The notes under the pieces: generated by a model
The model's database searches: none
Told to the model about the DNA's origin: nothing
Seen by the model: only the letters and a program-made list of their open reading frames with translations
In this document: positions 53,886 to 62,973 of the stretch, one piece after another
How the letters are laid out: every line of letters starts with the position of its first letter
Numbering within the stretch: position 1 is the stretch's first letter
Position numbers and translations under genes: made by a program
Source of the DNA: Desulfuromusa sp.
GTDB taxonomy: Bacteria > Desulfobacterota > Desulfuromonadia > Desulfuromonadales > Geopsychrobacteraceae
DNA length: 64,000 nucleotides
Assembly (NCBI GenBank): GCA_021647765.1
Contig: JAKIUD010000009.1
Coordinates: 1 to 64,000, forward strand
Direction: 5' to 3'

Positions 53886-54642
53886 AACCGAGCAGATCCT
53901 CTACAAGAGAAATCCGGGACACCTGGTCAGGAGGAATCGTTAAAGCCAACCAGATCTCACTAAAATCACCGACCTGCTCAATATTGACGACGTGCATCTT
54001 CACTAACTCCAGAGTTGCTAAAAAAGTGACAATTAATTCATTACGGGAAAATTTCGCAGTAAATATCTCCCGAAAGGAGAGGCGTTTGTTCTGCGTTAAT
54101 TTTTCTACTATATTATCAATATAGACTGCCACCGAAAGAGATTCGCGGATGACCTCATGAAAAGTTTCCACAGGTTGTTCCTTCAACAGCTGATGAAAAG
54201 CATCTGCAAGTTGATATATCCCTATCGGCACTTCATTTTCTGCGCTGTCACCTGCAAAAAAATCAGAAGCCTGAAATTGGCCAATAAATATGTCACGCTC
54301 CAGCTGTGGTAATTGCTGAAAAAGTTCGGCCACATCCTTATAACGTTGATACTCCAGTAATCTTTTCACCAGCTCGGCGCGTGGATCCTCTTCTTCCTCC
54401 TCTATATCGTCACTAACGGGCAATAACATTCTTGACTTAATATATATAAGGGTTGCCGCCATCAATAGAAATTCACCCGCAGTATCAAGATCAAGTTGTT
54501 GCATCTGCTCAATAATGGTCAAATATTGTTCTGTGATCTCAACAATCCGGATATCGGAGATATCCATCTCGTGACTTTTAATCAGATGGAGTAAGAGATC
54601 CAGGGGACCGGAAAAGTTTTCTAAACGAACCTGGATTGCCAT
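53878..54642 (-). CDS. scpA: segregation and condensation protein A
   Basis: The 254-residue kleisin starts at ATG 54642 (MAIQVRLENFSGPLDLLLHLI), five bases after the site-2 protease stop; a longer frame to 54756 lies inside that gene and is rejected. Typical motifs include ISDIRIVEITEQYL, AATLIYIKSRMLLP and the C-terminal LVTFLATLELVKMH. It bridges the SMC heads with ScpB in chromosome condensation. Confidence 0.94.
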   Translation of the reverse strand: MAIQVRLENFSGPLDLLLHLIKSHEMDISDIRIVEITEQYLTIIEQMQQLDLDTAGEFLLMAATLIYIKSRMLLPVSDDIEEEEEDPRAELVKRLLEYQRYKDVAELFQQLPQLERDIFIGQFQASDFFAGDSAENEVPIGIYQLADAFHQLLKEQPVETFHEVIRESLSVAVYIDNIVEKLTQNKRLSFREIFTAKFSRNELIVTFLATLELVKMHVVNIEQVGDFSEIWLALTIPPDQVSRISLVEDLLGYE

Positions 54643-54646
54643 TTTT

Positions 54647-55333
54647 TCAGTGACCAAACAAGAAGCGGATAGATTGTTCAACCATCGGTGCTTCAGGTCC
54701 AGCCATGAAAACAACCAAGGTATTAATGATCGGGGCAAGAACCAGCGACCATACATCGGTAAAAAAAACTAAAAATAAAATCAACACAAAACCGAACGGC
54801 TCTAATCGGCTAACCAGTGCAGCCTGATGCTCTGGAAGAATTCCAATCAAAACTCTCCCTCCATCTAATGGCGGTAAAGGAATCAGGTTAAAAACACCCA
54901 GCAGAATATTGATATAAAGGCTGAACCCAAGCATCATCTTAACCGGGGTGGTGAATTGGATATAGGTTTGTAAAGCCCCGAAAGAACCTTGATCAAGCAC
55001 CCCTAATCCCCGCAACAACAGAGCAGAGAAGATCGCTAATAATAAGTTTGTAGTCGGTCCTGCGAGAGCAACCCAGATCATGTCTCGACGCGGTCTACGA
55101 AAATTTCCAGAATTCACCGGGACTGGACGTGCCCAACCAAATCCAAAAATAAAAATCGCAATAGTCCCAATGGGGTCAAGATGCTTTAACGGGTTCAGGG
55201 TTAAACGACCCAGCAACCGCGCAGTCGGATCCCCGAACCTCTCAGCAATATAACCGTGTGCCACTTCGTGCAGAATAATTGCCAATAAAGCAGGAACCAG
55301 CATGATCGCAATTTTAGAAACAATTGTTTCCAT
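54647..55333 (-). CDS. site-2 protease family membrane metalloprotease
   Basis: The 228-residue membrane protein has the zinc motif HEVAHG at residues 22-27 within a membrane helix, and the LPPLDGGR motif near residue 155 that provides the third ligand. About five transmembrane segments are visible. It belongs to the rhomboid-unrelated M50B family that cleaves within membranes. It sits just upstream of scpA, an arrangement common in many bacteria without a known functional link. Confidence 0.88.
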   Translation of the reverse strand: METIVSKIAIMLVPALLAIILHEVAHGYIAERFGDPTARLLGRLTLNPLKHLDPIGTIAIFIFGFGWARPVPVNSGNFRRPRRDMIWVALAGPTTNLLLAIFSALLLRGLGVLDQGSFGALQTYIQFTTPVKMMLGFSLYINILLGVFNLIPLPPLDGGRVLIGILPEHQAALVSRLEPFGFVLILFLVFFTDVWSLVLAPIINTLVVFMAGPEAPMVEQSIRFLFGH

Positions 55334-55428
55334 AGATATTTAAATTCCCCAAATAAAGCTCAAACACTCAGGTTCAAACAAGACAAAAATTGAACAGCAG
55401 GTCAGTCTATTCGACGAGAGCCATTGGG

Positions 55429-58104
55429 TCAACCGCCAGAAACAGCGGGAGAACCGTCTGCCACAGAAAATTTCTGTTTAACTAATAAAATTTCCTCTTC
55501 ACGAGTATTGATTTCCAGATTTAACCGGGCATCCAGCAACATTTTAAAAATATCCTGAAAATATTTTCCCGGTGAAAATCCCAGAGAAATAAGAGCTGCA
55601 CCATCAAGAATAACTTTTTCCTTACGCAACTTGGTGATATACAGCGAAATCCATTTGCGGAATTTTTCATTTTCACTCCGTGCCATCAAATAGAGAATCA
55701 CTTCCAGAGAATATCCGTCAAACCAGGAATATATGTCACTGTTCTTCGGTTCACCCGACCCGTTTCTATGCAGCTTAATCACCTTAAGAAGCTGTTTTGC
55801 TGCGGGAAGTTGTTCTAACAGAACAACCTGATCCTTTGTTTGCACCCCCAGCCAGAAGCTAACTCTAGCGACTCCCTTTTCCGATAAATTATCGAACAAG
55901 CAGAGAAGATACACCAACCAACGCCGATAACTTTCACCGGTATAGAGTAAATCGAACCAACTGCTGGCTTGCTCAGCGGCAATAAATAAACTGGCGGTTT
56001 TTTTCTCAAAATGGAGCTGGGGATCAATAAATTTCAACAGATCAAACTGCTCCAGACGCGCCAGTGCCGGCACCACCCGAGGCTCGTCCAGAATTTGTTC
56101 TAATTCATTTAAAATCCGGGGACCAGCAATTTTTTTGACCGACCTCAACCGCACCGCACCACGCATCAACCGTTCAGTTTGTCGACCGATACAGAAACCC
56201 AAGCGCTGCTCAAAGCGAACGGCACGAAATAACCGGGTTGGATCTTCAATAAAACTCAAGTTGTGCAGTACCCGGATTGATTTATCTTTAAGATCGCGCT
56301 GACCGCCAAAAAAATCCAGCATTTGACCAAAACTATCCTGGTTAAGTGATAACGTCAGGGTATTGATAGTGAAATCACGCCGATAGAGATCATGTCGGAT
56401 CGATGCATGTTCGACTCGCGGCAAGACAGCAGGTCGATCATAATACTCAAGTCGGGCGGAAGCGATATCAACTTTAAATCCATCAGGAAAAACGATCACA
56501 GCTGTGCCAAATTTTTCATGAGTTCGAACCCGACACGGTATTGTTTTAGCAAAAGCCTCAGCAAATCCGATTCCGTCCCCCTCAACGACAACATCGACAT
56601 CCAGATTAGGCTGCCGCAACAACAGATCACGAACAAATCCTCCAACCAGATAAATCCGTAATCCAAGTTGGTCTGCCACCTGTCCGAGTTGCTGCAACAA
56701 TACTTTAATCGATTCCGGCAATTGAGTTTCCAGCAACCGCTGCAGATTTTTCCGCTTTAATTGTAATCCGTTCCTGTCTGGAAGTCTTTGAAACTCATCA
56801 ATAGAAGAGTCCCTGTCCCCAAGCATGTAGCGGAGTAAGTCGGTACGGGTTACAACACCGACTAAAGTTCCTGCATCAATAATCGGTATACAACGTTGAT
56901 TGTGCTCAATGATTCCTTGCTGCAACTCCGTCAAAGAGGCTCCAGGTGATACCTGTTGGAAATCGGTGTTCATCATTTCACTGACAGCCATTTTTAACAG
57001 TTTATGATGAGCGGCTCTTTCAACCACTTGGCGGGTAATAATCCCAACCACCTGTTGCTGGTCATTCAAAACGGGGATGGCATTAAAACTGAACCGGGTC
57101 ATCAGCCCGCGAGCAGCAGCCAGAGTTGAACTGACAGGTAAGGTCTTGACCGGCGCAGACATTAAATCTCGTGCTTCACAACGCGAACGAACATGTTTGT
57201 GGAGTAACTCTTCGATCCGATCAAGCAATTGTGCCAAAGGTAAATCACGGACGGTGGCTGAAGCGGCAAAGGCATGGCCTCCACCCCCAAACTCCTGAAA
57301 GAACTCACCAATATGCATCTCTGGCAATCGAGAACGACCGACCAGAAAAATACGATCTTCCATCCGCACAGCAACAATCAAAACATTGAGATTTTCCATA
57401 TCTTTAAGTTTATGAACCAAACTTGAGATATCACCAACATAATAATCGATGGAGGCAAAAGCAATGGCAATTTCAATGCCGTTGACAATGATTTTTTGAC
57501 AGGATTTCAGTAATTCGTTCAGCAGATCAACCTGTTCAGAGGTCATTTCCCGAATCAGGAAATCTGCCACTGTATTCAACTTTGCGCCATGCTCTAACAA
57601 AAAAGCCGCCGCCTGAAAATCCTTTGGGGTGGTTCCAGAAAAGAGTAAATGACCCGTATCTTCATAGAGACCAAGCATCATCATTGTCGCTTCATCAGCC
57701 GTGGGGACAATCCCCCGTTCCATAAACAGCTGGATCATAATAGTCGTCGTTGCACCGACCTCCTCAAGAAACTCAACTTGTCCCCTGATTGTGTCTTCAT
57801 CAACCGGATGGTGATCATAAATATGAATTTCCAGATCAGGATTATCGATGATGTCTGCAAATTGTCCAATCCTCGCTGAACGACTCACATCGACAAGAAT
57901 CAATCTGGTCACTTCACTCAAATCAATATCGCGTACCCGCTTAACCCCGTAGGCGTAGAGGGTGCTGTGGAGCAGAAAATCACGCAGCCCACGCTCCTGA
58001 CCACCGGGAAACACCAAAAGGGCTTCGGGATAAAGTCGTTTCGCTGCAATCATGGCACCAAGGCCATCAAAATCAGCATTTACATGGGTCGCAATAACGT
58101 CCAT
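55429..58104 (-). CDS. DHH-CBS-tRNA nucleotidyltransferase fusion
   Basis: The 891-residue protein joins three parts. Residues 1-305 are a DHH-DHHA1 phosphoesterase (THVNADFDGLGAM, HIYDHHPVDEDT, FGGGGHAFAASA); about 312-435 are two CBS domains; from about 470 there is a class II nucleotidyltransferase (YLVGGFVRDLLLRQPNLDVDVVVEG and the RRDFTINTL motif). In this lineage such fusions serve as the A-adding enzyme that completes tRNA CCA ends, with a separate C-adding enzyme elsewhere. CBS pairs may sense adenylates. The start is 72 bases from pyrD. Confidence 0.86.
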   Translation of the reverse strand: MDVIATHVNADFDGLGAMIAAKRLYPEALLVFPGGQERGLRDFLLHSTLYAYGVKRVRDIDLSEVTRLILVDVSRSARIGQFADIIDNPDLEIHIYDHHPVDEDTIRGQVEFLEEVGATTTIMIQLFMERGIVPTADEATMMMLGLYEDTGHLLFSGTTPKDFQAAAFLLEHGAKLNTVADFLIREMTSEQVDLLNELLKSCQKIIVNGIEIAIAFASIDYYVGDISSLVHKLKDMENLNVLIVAVRMEDRIFLVGRSRLPEMHIGEFFQEFGGGGHAFAASATVRDLPLAQLLDRIEELLHKHVRSRCEARDLMSAPVKTLPVSSTLAAARGLMTRFSFNAIPVLNDQQQVVGIITRQVVERAAHHKLLKMAVSEMMNTDFQQVSPGASLTELQQGIIEHNQRCIPIIDAGTLVGVVTRTDLLRYMLGDRDSSIDEFQRLPDRNGLQLKRKNLQRLLETQLPESIKVLLQQLGQVADQLGLRIYLVGGFVRDLLLRQPNLDVDVVVEGDGIGFAEAFAKTIPCRVRTHEKFGTAVIVFPDGFKVDIASARLEYYDRPAVLPRVEHASIRHDLYRRDFTINTLTLSLNQDSFGQMLDFFGGQRDLKDKSIRVLHNLSFIEDPTRLFRAVRFEQRLGFCIGRQTERLMRGAVRLRSVKKIAGPRILNELEQILDEPRVVPALARLEQFDLLKFIDPQLHFEKKTASLFIAAEQASSWFDLLYTGESYRRWLVYLLCLFDNLSEKGVARVSFWLGVQTKDQVVLLEQLPAAKQLLKVIKLHRNGSGEPKNSDIYSWFDGYSLEVILYLMARSENEKFRKWISLYITKLRKEKVILDGAALISLGFSPGKYFQDIFKMLLDARLNLEINTREEEILLVKQKFSVADGSPAVSGG

Positions 58105-58175
58105 AGAACAGGCTTTTAAAAATGAGTTTGTGAACCTAACTAGAAAGCAATGCTAAAAAACTAACCACAGAGAAA

Positions 58176-59114
58176 CTACAGCTCCAAAGTTCCGATCAAA
58201 TCATTAATATCTGCAATTCCCTCTCCCCGACAGAACTCTTCCAGATCAGCAATAATTGTTGCCATGGCATTTGGATCGACAAAGTTGGCCGTTCCTACCT
58301 GAACAGCTTTGGCTCCAACAATTAAAAACTCCAGCGCGTCCATGGCACGGGAGATACCACCAATGCCGATCACCGGCACTTGAACCGCCTGCACCACCTG
58401 ATAAACCAAGCGTACAGCAATCGGTCGAATGGCTGGACCGGACAAACCACCGATGGTATTGGCCAGGCGTGGCTTACGAGTTTTGACATCAACTGCCATC
58501 CCCGTCAGGGTATTGATCAGGCTTAGAGCGTCAGCACCAGCATCTTCAGCAGCTCTGGCAGTGATCTGAATATCGGTGACGTTTGGGGTTAATTTAACAA
58601 TGAGCGGCTTGGTTGTCCGTTTCCGTACCAGAGAAACTGCAGCAAAAGCGGCCTTGGGATCAGTACCGAAGATAATCCCGCCGTGCTTAACATTGGGACA
58701 GGAAATATTCATTTCCAGGGCAGCAACACCTGGAACATCGTCTAAACGGGCAGCAACTTCACCATATTCATCTTGGGTATTGCCAAAAAAGTTAACAATA
58801 ACAGGGGTGTCAAACTGCTCAAGATAAGTTATTTTATCTTTGATAAAAGCATCCACACCGACGTTCTGCAGACCAATGGCATTGAGCATCCCGCTGACTG
58901 TTTCACAAATACGGGGAGTATTATTCCCGGCTTTCGGGTTGAGCGACATTCCCTTGGTAACGACAGCCCCCAGTTGGTTTAAATCGAGATAGGGGGCGTA
59001 TTCTTCACCATAACCAAAGGTTCCAGATGCAGGCATAACTGGATTTTTCAACTTGATTCCAGCAATTTCCACTGCCATTTTTGGCGGCATTTTCTTCTCA
59101 CCAGATGTCATCAT
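58176..59114 (-). CDS. pyrD: dihydroorotate dehydrogenase B, catalytic subunit
   Basis: The 312-residue FMN enzyme has the class 1B pattern: IKLKNPVMPASGTFGYG, the catalytic cysteine in MNISCPNVKHGG, INTLTGMAVD, and VIGIGGI near the C-terminus. It oxidises dihydroorotate, passing electrons to PyrK. It overlaps pyrK by 4 bases (ATGA). A later ATG at 59090 is a possible alternative start. Confidence 0.93.
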   Translation of the reverse strand: MMTSGEKKMPPKMAVEIAGIKLKNPVMPASGTFGYGEEYAPYLDLNQLGAVVTKGMSLNPKAGNNTPRICETVSGMLNAIGLQNVGVDAFIKDKITYLEQFDTPVIVNFFGNTQDEYGEVAARLDDVPGVAALEMNISCPNVKHGGIIFGTDPKAAFAAVSLVRKRTTKPLIVKLTPNVTDIQITARAAEDAGADALSLINTLTGMAVDVKTRKPRLANTIGGLSGPAIRPIAVRLVYQVVQAVQVPVIGIGGISRAMDALEFLIVGAKAVQVGTANFVDPNAMATIIADLEEFCRGEGIADINDLIGTLEL

Positions 59115-59965
59115 TTGCAGCCCCCTGTTTCCATCTTTTCAACTTTAGCATTACTCCAATCAAGTTCTTCGGCATTAAAAACCGGACCACTTGTGCAGGT
59201 ACATAGATAGCGGGGTTCTACCTCAGTATGCCCTACCCCTTTAACCACACAACCAAGACAAGCTCCAACCCCGCAGGCCATCAAGGCTTCAAGGGACACC
59301 TGGAGTGGGATCCCACGCTCATAGCAAATTTTCTGCACCGCCTCAACCATTGGCATCGGCCCACAGGCATAAACTGTAGACTTTGGATATTTATCGAGTT
59401 TTCGTTCTAAAACCCGGGTGATCAGCCCCTCTTCTCCCAAACTTCCATCTTCAGTAGAAACGTAGGTTCCAACACCAAGCCGCTCAAATTCTGTCACCAC
59501 AATAATGTCATCCCGCGTACGGCCTCCCATCAATAGCCGCACTCTGGAGTTTTCAACCAGCCTTTCGGCCAACGGATAGAGAGGCACCAGACCGATTCCA
59601 CCACCGACGAGTATTTTCTCTTCGGCCGGATTTCCCAAATCAAATCCCTCACCTAACGGTCCCAGCAATTCAACTGGATCACCGTGATGAAGCCCCTGCA
59701 TAATTTCCGTTCCACTCCCAACAACTTTATAAATAAGCTCGATAAATTCCTTCGCCGGCATCCCTTCACAATCTCCCGGCATGAACCCGACACGGAAAAT
59801 TCCAAATGGACGCCGCAATAATGGAGGCAAAGAGCACTGCACACGAAACATGACAAACTGCCCTGGTTTAGATAATTGACTATAGCCAGGAGCCAGAATT
59901 TTCATCCGAAAGTAACCAGGCGATATCTCCTGATTTGACAAAACAATCGTCTTGAGATTTTTCAT
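59111..59965 (-). CDS. pyrK: dihydroorotate dehydrogenase B, electron-transfer subunit
   Basis: The 284-residue protein has an FAD-binding N-terminus (LLRRPFGIFRV), an NAD-binding middle (VGGGIGLVPLYPLAERL) and a C-terminal [2Fe-2S] cluster with CGVGACLGC and a later Cys in YLCTC. It passes electrons from PyrD to NAD+. It overlaps rimI by one base (TAATG). Together with pyrD it gives the anaerobe-friendly dihydroorotate dehydrogenase, consistent with an anaerobic host. Confidence 0.93.
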   Translation of the reverse strand: MKNLKTIVLSNQEISPGYFRMKILAPGYSQLSKPGQFVMFRVQCSLPPLLRRPFGIFRVGFMPGDCEGMPAKEFIELIYKVVGSGTEIMQGLHHGDPVELLGPLGEGFDLGNPAEEKILVGGGIGLVPLYPLAERLVENSRVRLLMGGRTRDDIIVVTEFERLGVGTYVSTEDGSLGEEGLITRVLERKLDKYPKSTVYACGPMPMVEAVQKICYERGIPLQVSLEALMACGVGACLGCVVKGVGHTEVEPRYLCTCTSGPVFNAEELDWSNAKVEKMETGGCK

Positions 59966-60438
59966 TACGCTATCTCCTGCACCTGTTGATTGTTAAACAC
60001 TTTAACCATAAGAATAGCATCTTCCCCATCCCGGTAATAACCTTTTCTGATTCCACTCTGTTTAAATCCATGCCGTTGGTAAAGTGTAATAGCCGCCTGG
60101 TTTGTAGCCCGAACCTCCAGCCAGGCAGAAAGCAGGTCAGCTGGCACACAACGCTTAAACGCTTGTTCCAATAGCTGTGCAGCAACCCCCTTGCGCCGTA
60201 GTTGTGGTGCTGTCGCCACATTCAGAATCTGCATTTCCCCAGCGATCAACCAATAGCAGATATAACCAACAATTTTATCTTCAATTAGGCAAATAAGGAG
60301 TGATGCAACCGGATTTTCTAATTCCTGAAGAAACTGTTGAAATGACCATGGATGTGGATAGCAATCCTGTTCAATTTGCAAAACAGCATCCAGATCTGAC
60401 TCAGAAATCGGCCTGATGATATGGTTTTCTACTGTCAT
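59965..60438 (-). CDS. rimI: ribosomal protein S18 alanine N-acetyltransferase (RimI)
   Basis: The 157-residue GNAT enzyme has the RimI pattern: VLQIEQDCYPHPWSFQQF, motif A LNVATAPQLRRKGVAAQLL (acetyl-CoA site) and LEVRATNQAAITLYQRHGFKQSGIRKGYY. It acetylates the N-terminus of ribosomal protein S18. It starts the rimI-pyrK-pyrD run on the minus strand. The 187-bp spacer upstream has a G-rich palindromic repeat. Confidence 0.9.
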   Translation of the reverse strand: MTVENHIIRPISESDLDAVLQIEQDCYPHPWSFQQFLQELENPVASLLICLIEDKIVGYICYWLIAGEMQILNVATAPQLRRKGVAAQLLEQAFKRCVPADLLSAWLEVRATNQAAITLYQRHGFKQSGIRKGYYRDGEDAILMVKVFNNQQVQEIA

Positions 60439-60586
60439 TCTAAGGCACTCGAATAAGCTATTAATTTATACACTTCACTGCGGTGTGCAACCTTGACGGC
60501 CAACATAATAAGCTCTGTGATATGTCCGTGTATAGTGTAGCCACATCAGTTGCTGGTTCACCACCCCCCGGCTCACTGCGTTCACT

Positions 60587-60618
60587 TCCCCCCTATTTCA
60601 TAGGGGGGATAAAGGGGG
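60587..60618. repeat. G-rich palindromic repeat
   Basis: CCCCCCTA (60587-60594) and TAGGGGGG pair around TTTCA, followed by ATAAAGGGGGG. It lies between rimI and the sugar transferase, and resembles the hairpins at 31672-31759 and 35298-35386. Confidence 0.5.
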
Positions 60619-60625
60619 GTCATAA

Positions 60626-61186
60626 TCAGTGCGACACCCCATCACTTTTTACAACATTACAAGCCGTCCTGAAAATAATTTTCATATCCAACATAAAAGA
60701 TTGATGTTGTAAATAATAAGCATCGTATTCAACCTTCACCGGAATCGGCAATTCGTCCCGACCATTGATCTGTGCCCAACCAGTCAGACCGGGAGGTAAA
60801 ACATGAACCCCTTTTTCCGTCCGTAAGCTCACCAGATCATCCTGATTAAAGAGTGCCGGGCGTGGCCCGACAATGCTCATATCGCCTTTCAGAATACTGA
60901 ATAACTGCGGAAGTTCGTCGAGACTTGATTTGCGCAGAAACTTGCCAATGGGGGTCAAAAACCGATCAGGGTCACCCAGCAGATGGGTTGCCACCGCCGG
61001 GGTATCAATACGCATCGTACGGAATTTTGGCATTTTGAAGATCGTATTATTTTTACCAATTCGATCTGACCAATACAATGCAGAACCCTTCGAGGTCAGT
61101 TTCACCAACACCGCCACAATCAATAAGGGGATAGCAAAAATAACCAGCGCCAGTAGCGACAAAAAAATATCAAAAAAACGCTTCAT
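60626..61186 (-). CDS. small bacterial sugar transferase (PglC/WcaJ-type)
   Basis: The 186-residue protein is a short monotopic phosphoglycosyl transferase: membrane-entering helix near the start (FLSLLALVIFAIPLLIVAVLVKL), then MPKFRTMRID, LRKSSLDELPQLFSILKGDMSIVGPRPAL and GLTGWAQINGRDEL. The D-E pair is the catalytic dyad. It puts the first sugar phosphate onto undecaprenyl phosphate, starting O-antigen or capsule synthesis. It matches the small PglC form, without the long N-terminal domain. Confidence 0.9.
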   Translation of the reverse strand: MKRFFDIFLSLLALVIFAIPLLIVAVLVKLTSKGSALYWSDRIGKNNTIFKMPKFRTMRIDTPAVATHLLGDPDRFLTPIGKFLRKSSLDELPQLFSILKGDMSIVGPRPALFNQDDLVSLRTEKGVHVLPPGLTGWAQINGRDELPIPVKVEYDAYYLQHQSFMLDMKIIFRTACNVVKSDGVSH

Positions 61187-61281
61187 TACAGACCCTATTC
61201 CGTTAGAAACATATCTACTTTACCACTGAATGACAAAGCTTATTGACCACACAGCTAACTCCCCGTAGCTTTTTCCACATC

Positions 61282-61449
61282 CTGCGTCCAAAAGCTTTCA
61301 AGGATCTGTTGCAACTAAACAACCCTCGGCACGCTGATCAAATCTGAAAGTTCGGAAAAGGCATGATTAACCCAAAGACTTAGTTCTTGGTTTTGAGTCT
61401 TATCAGATTTTATCCGCTTTTTCCGCCCCTTCTGCGTCCAAAAGGTTTA
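61282..61449. repeat. left direct repeat of the GxxExxY cassette
   Basis: CTGCGTCCAAAAGCTTTCAA at 61282 and CTGCGTCCAAAAGGTTTAAA at 61431 bracket a stretch with CCGCCCCTTCTGCGTCC; the latter part (about 61320-61449) resembles 61878-62022 on the other side of the GxxExxY gene. The 277-bp spacer holds nothing else recognised. Confidence 0.55.
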
Positions 61450-61463
61450 AAGATAAGTTACGA

Positions 61464-61847
61464 TCACTTCCTATTATTAGAGTAAACTTTCCTTTTAACT
61501 TGAGGATCAGGACCAAAATTCGACAAGAGCCCAACGTCGACAGGAGTTGCCTTCAAATAGTTCAGTAACTGCGCTTCATGCTTAGCCATCAGGAAATCGG
61601 TTGCCTTAAGTTCAAGAATGACACTGTTTTCAACCAACACATCACAAAAATATTCGCCAACAACTTGGTTACGATATAAAACTGTAATTGGAGTCTCAGC
61701 AACCGCAGAAATACCACGACTCTCAAGTTCAAAACACAGAGCCCGCTGGTAAACCTTCTCAAGAAAACCGTAGCCGAGCGTGTTGTACACACTGTAAAAG
61801 CAACACAAAATAGAATCGGTTAAAACTGAATGCCGATGTTTTTCCAC
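61464..61847 (-). CDS. GxxExxY family protein
   Basis: The 127-residue protein carries GYGFLEKVYQRAL (GxxExxY) and a PD-(D/E)xK-like core VENSVILELKATDFL, followed by QLLNYLKATPVDVGLLSNFG. It belongs to PF13366 (PDDEXK_3). Function is unknown, though the fold suggests a nuclease-like role; members are scattered among surface-sugar clusters. The start is GTG at 61847 after GGAGGGG. It is flanked by similar direct repeats and interrupts the sugar cluster, so it looks like an inserted cassette. Confidence 0.88.
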   Translation of the reverse strand: MEKHRHSVLTDSILCCFYSVYNTLGYGFLEKVYQRALCFELESRGISAVAETPITVLYRNQVVGEYFCDVLVENSVILELKATDFLMAKHEAQLLNYLKATPVDVGLLSNFGPDPQVKRKVYSNNRK

Positions 61848-61877
61848 TATTCCCCTCCTAATGCTTTTAAACCCAAC

Positions 61878-62024
61878 AACCCTTGTACGCTGACCAAATC
61901 AGAAAAGTCTGAAGGTGCAGGATTCAACCCAAAAAACTTAGATCTTGATTTAAACAAAACCTTAGATTTTGATCAGGATTTAATCAGATTTTTCCGCCTC
62001 TTCTGCGTCCAAAAGGTTTTCAAG
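61878..62024. repeat. right direct repeat of the GxxExxY cassette
   Basis: The segment CAACCCTTGTACGCTGACCAAATCAG... to CTGCGTCCAAAAGGTTTTC repeats, with small changes, the segment before the GxxExxY gene (61320-61449). It ends inside the 3' end of the SDR epimerase gene, suggesting that the cassette edge replaced the original end of that gene. Confidence 0.55.
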
Positions 62025-62973
62025 GTTTTGCCTTGTAACCAGCAGCAGCCCTTCTCAATCCTACATCCACATTAATTGGTGGCGTCCAGCCAAGGGTTTC
62101 ACAGGTTTTACTGATATCAACCTGCAACGAACCACACAGACGTTGTGCCAGTGCCTTTTTTCCAATCAAACTTGCCCCAAGCTCCAACAGCCTGGAAGGG
62201 ACAGGGATAAGTCGAGCAGGTTTTTCCAGTGCATGTGCCATCCGCTGTAACAGCTCTGTCGTCGATAAATCCTCACCGTCAGCAACCAGAAAAGTCTGAT
62301 TGGCAGCGGCGGGATGGTCGATACAGGTGATAATCAAATTGACAAGATTATCCAATGCAACAAGGCTGCGTTTATTATGTATCGCCCCTAAAGGCAAAGG
62401 GACTCCCTTATTGAGCCAACGCATCATGGTTTGAAAATTAGCCTTAACACCGGATCCATACACCAATGGTGGACGGATAATCACCACCTCGATTCCGTTT
62501 TTATCGGAAAGCTGACGCAACCCCTGCTCTGCTTCCAGCTTTGAAATTCCGTAGGGATCTGACGGCGCAGGAATATCTTTTGCCGTAAAAGGTTGGCCAA
62601 AAGAGGTCTCTTCACCATTAACCTTGATCGAACTGATAAAGATAAAACGCTTCACCCCAGCGGCTGCAGCCTGTTGCGCTAAATTCAAAGTACCAGCAAC
62701 ATTGACCCGCCGAAATTCAGTCGAAGGGTCAGCCACATCATCCTGCATCACATGAACACGGGCGGCCGTATGGATAACAACAGCAATACCTTGTAAAGCT
62801 GCCGCCCAATCTGTATTTGGATTTATATCACCGATTTTGACGACATTAACAGATTTTGGAAATGAGTGATTGTCTTGGCGGATAACCGCCGTTAGTGTGA
62901 AGTTCTGCTGGGGGGATAACTGACCAATAACGGCAGAGCCGACAAAACCGGTGGCACCGGTTACTAAGATCAT
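62020..62973 (-). CDS. SDR family NAD-dependent epimerase/dehydratase
   Basis: The 317-residue protein is an extended SDR: VTGATGFVGSAVIGQL (NAD-binding), HTAARVHVMQDDVADP, the catalytic Ser in FIFISSIKVNGEETSFGQ, and the YGISKLEAE motif with Tyr and Lys. It resembles GalE/WbpP-like enzymes that make UDP-hexose precursors for surface polysaccharide. It overlaps the next glycosyltransferase by 4 bases (ATGA). Its very 3' end runs into the repeat at 62003-62024. Confidence 0.87.
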   Translation of the reverse strand: MILVTGATGFVGSAVIGQLSPQQNFTLTAVIRQDNHSFPKSVNVVKIGDINPNTDWAAALQGIAVVIHTAARVHVMQDDVADPSTEFRRVNVAGTLNLAQQAAAAGVKRFIFISSIKVNGEETSFGQPFTAKDIPAPSDPYGISKLEAEQGLRQLSDKNGIEVVIIRPPLVYGSGVKANFQTMMRWLNKGVPLPLGAIHNKRSLVALDNLVNLIITCIDHPAAANQTFLVADGEDLSTTELLQRMAHALEKPARLIPVPSRLLELGASLIGKKALAQRLCGSLQVDISKTCETLGWTPPINVDVGLRRAAAGYKAKP

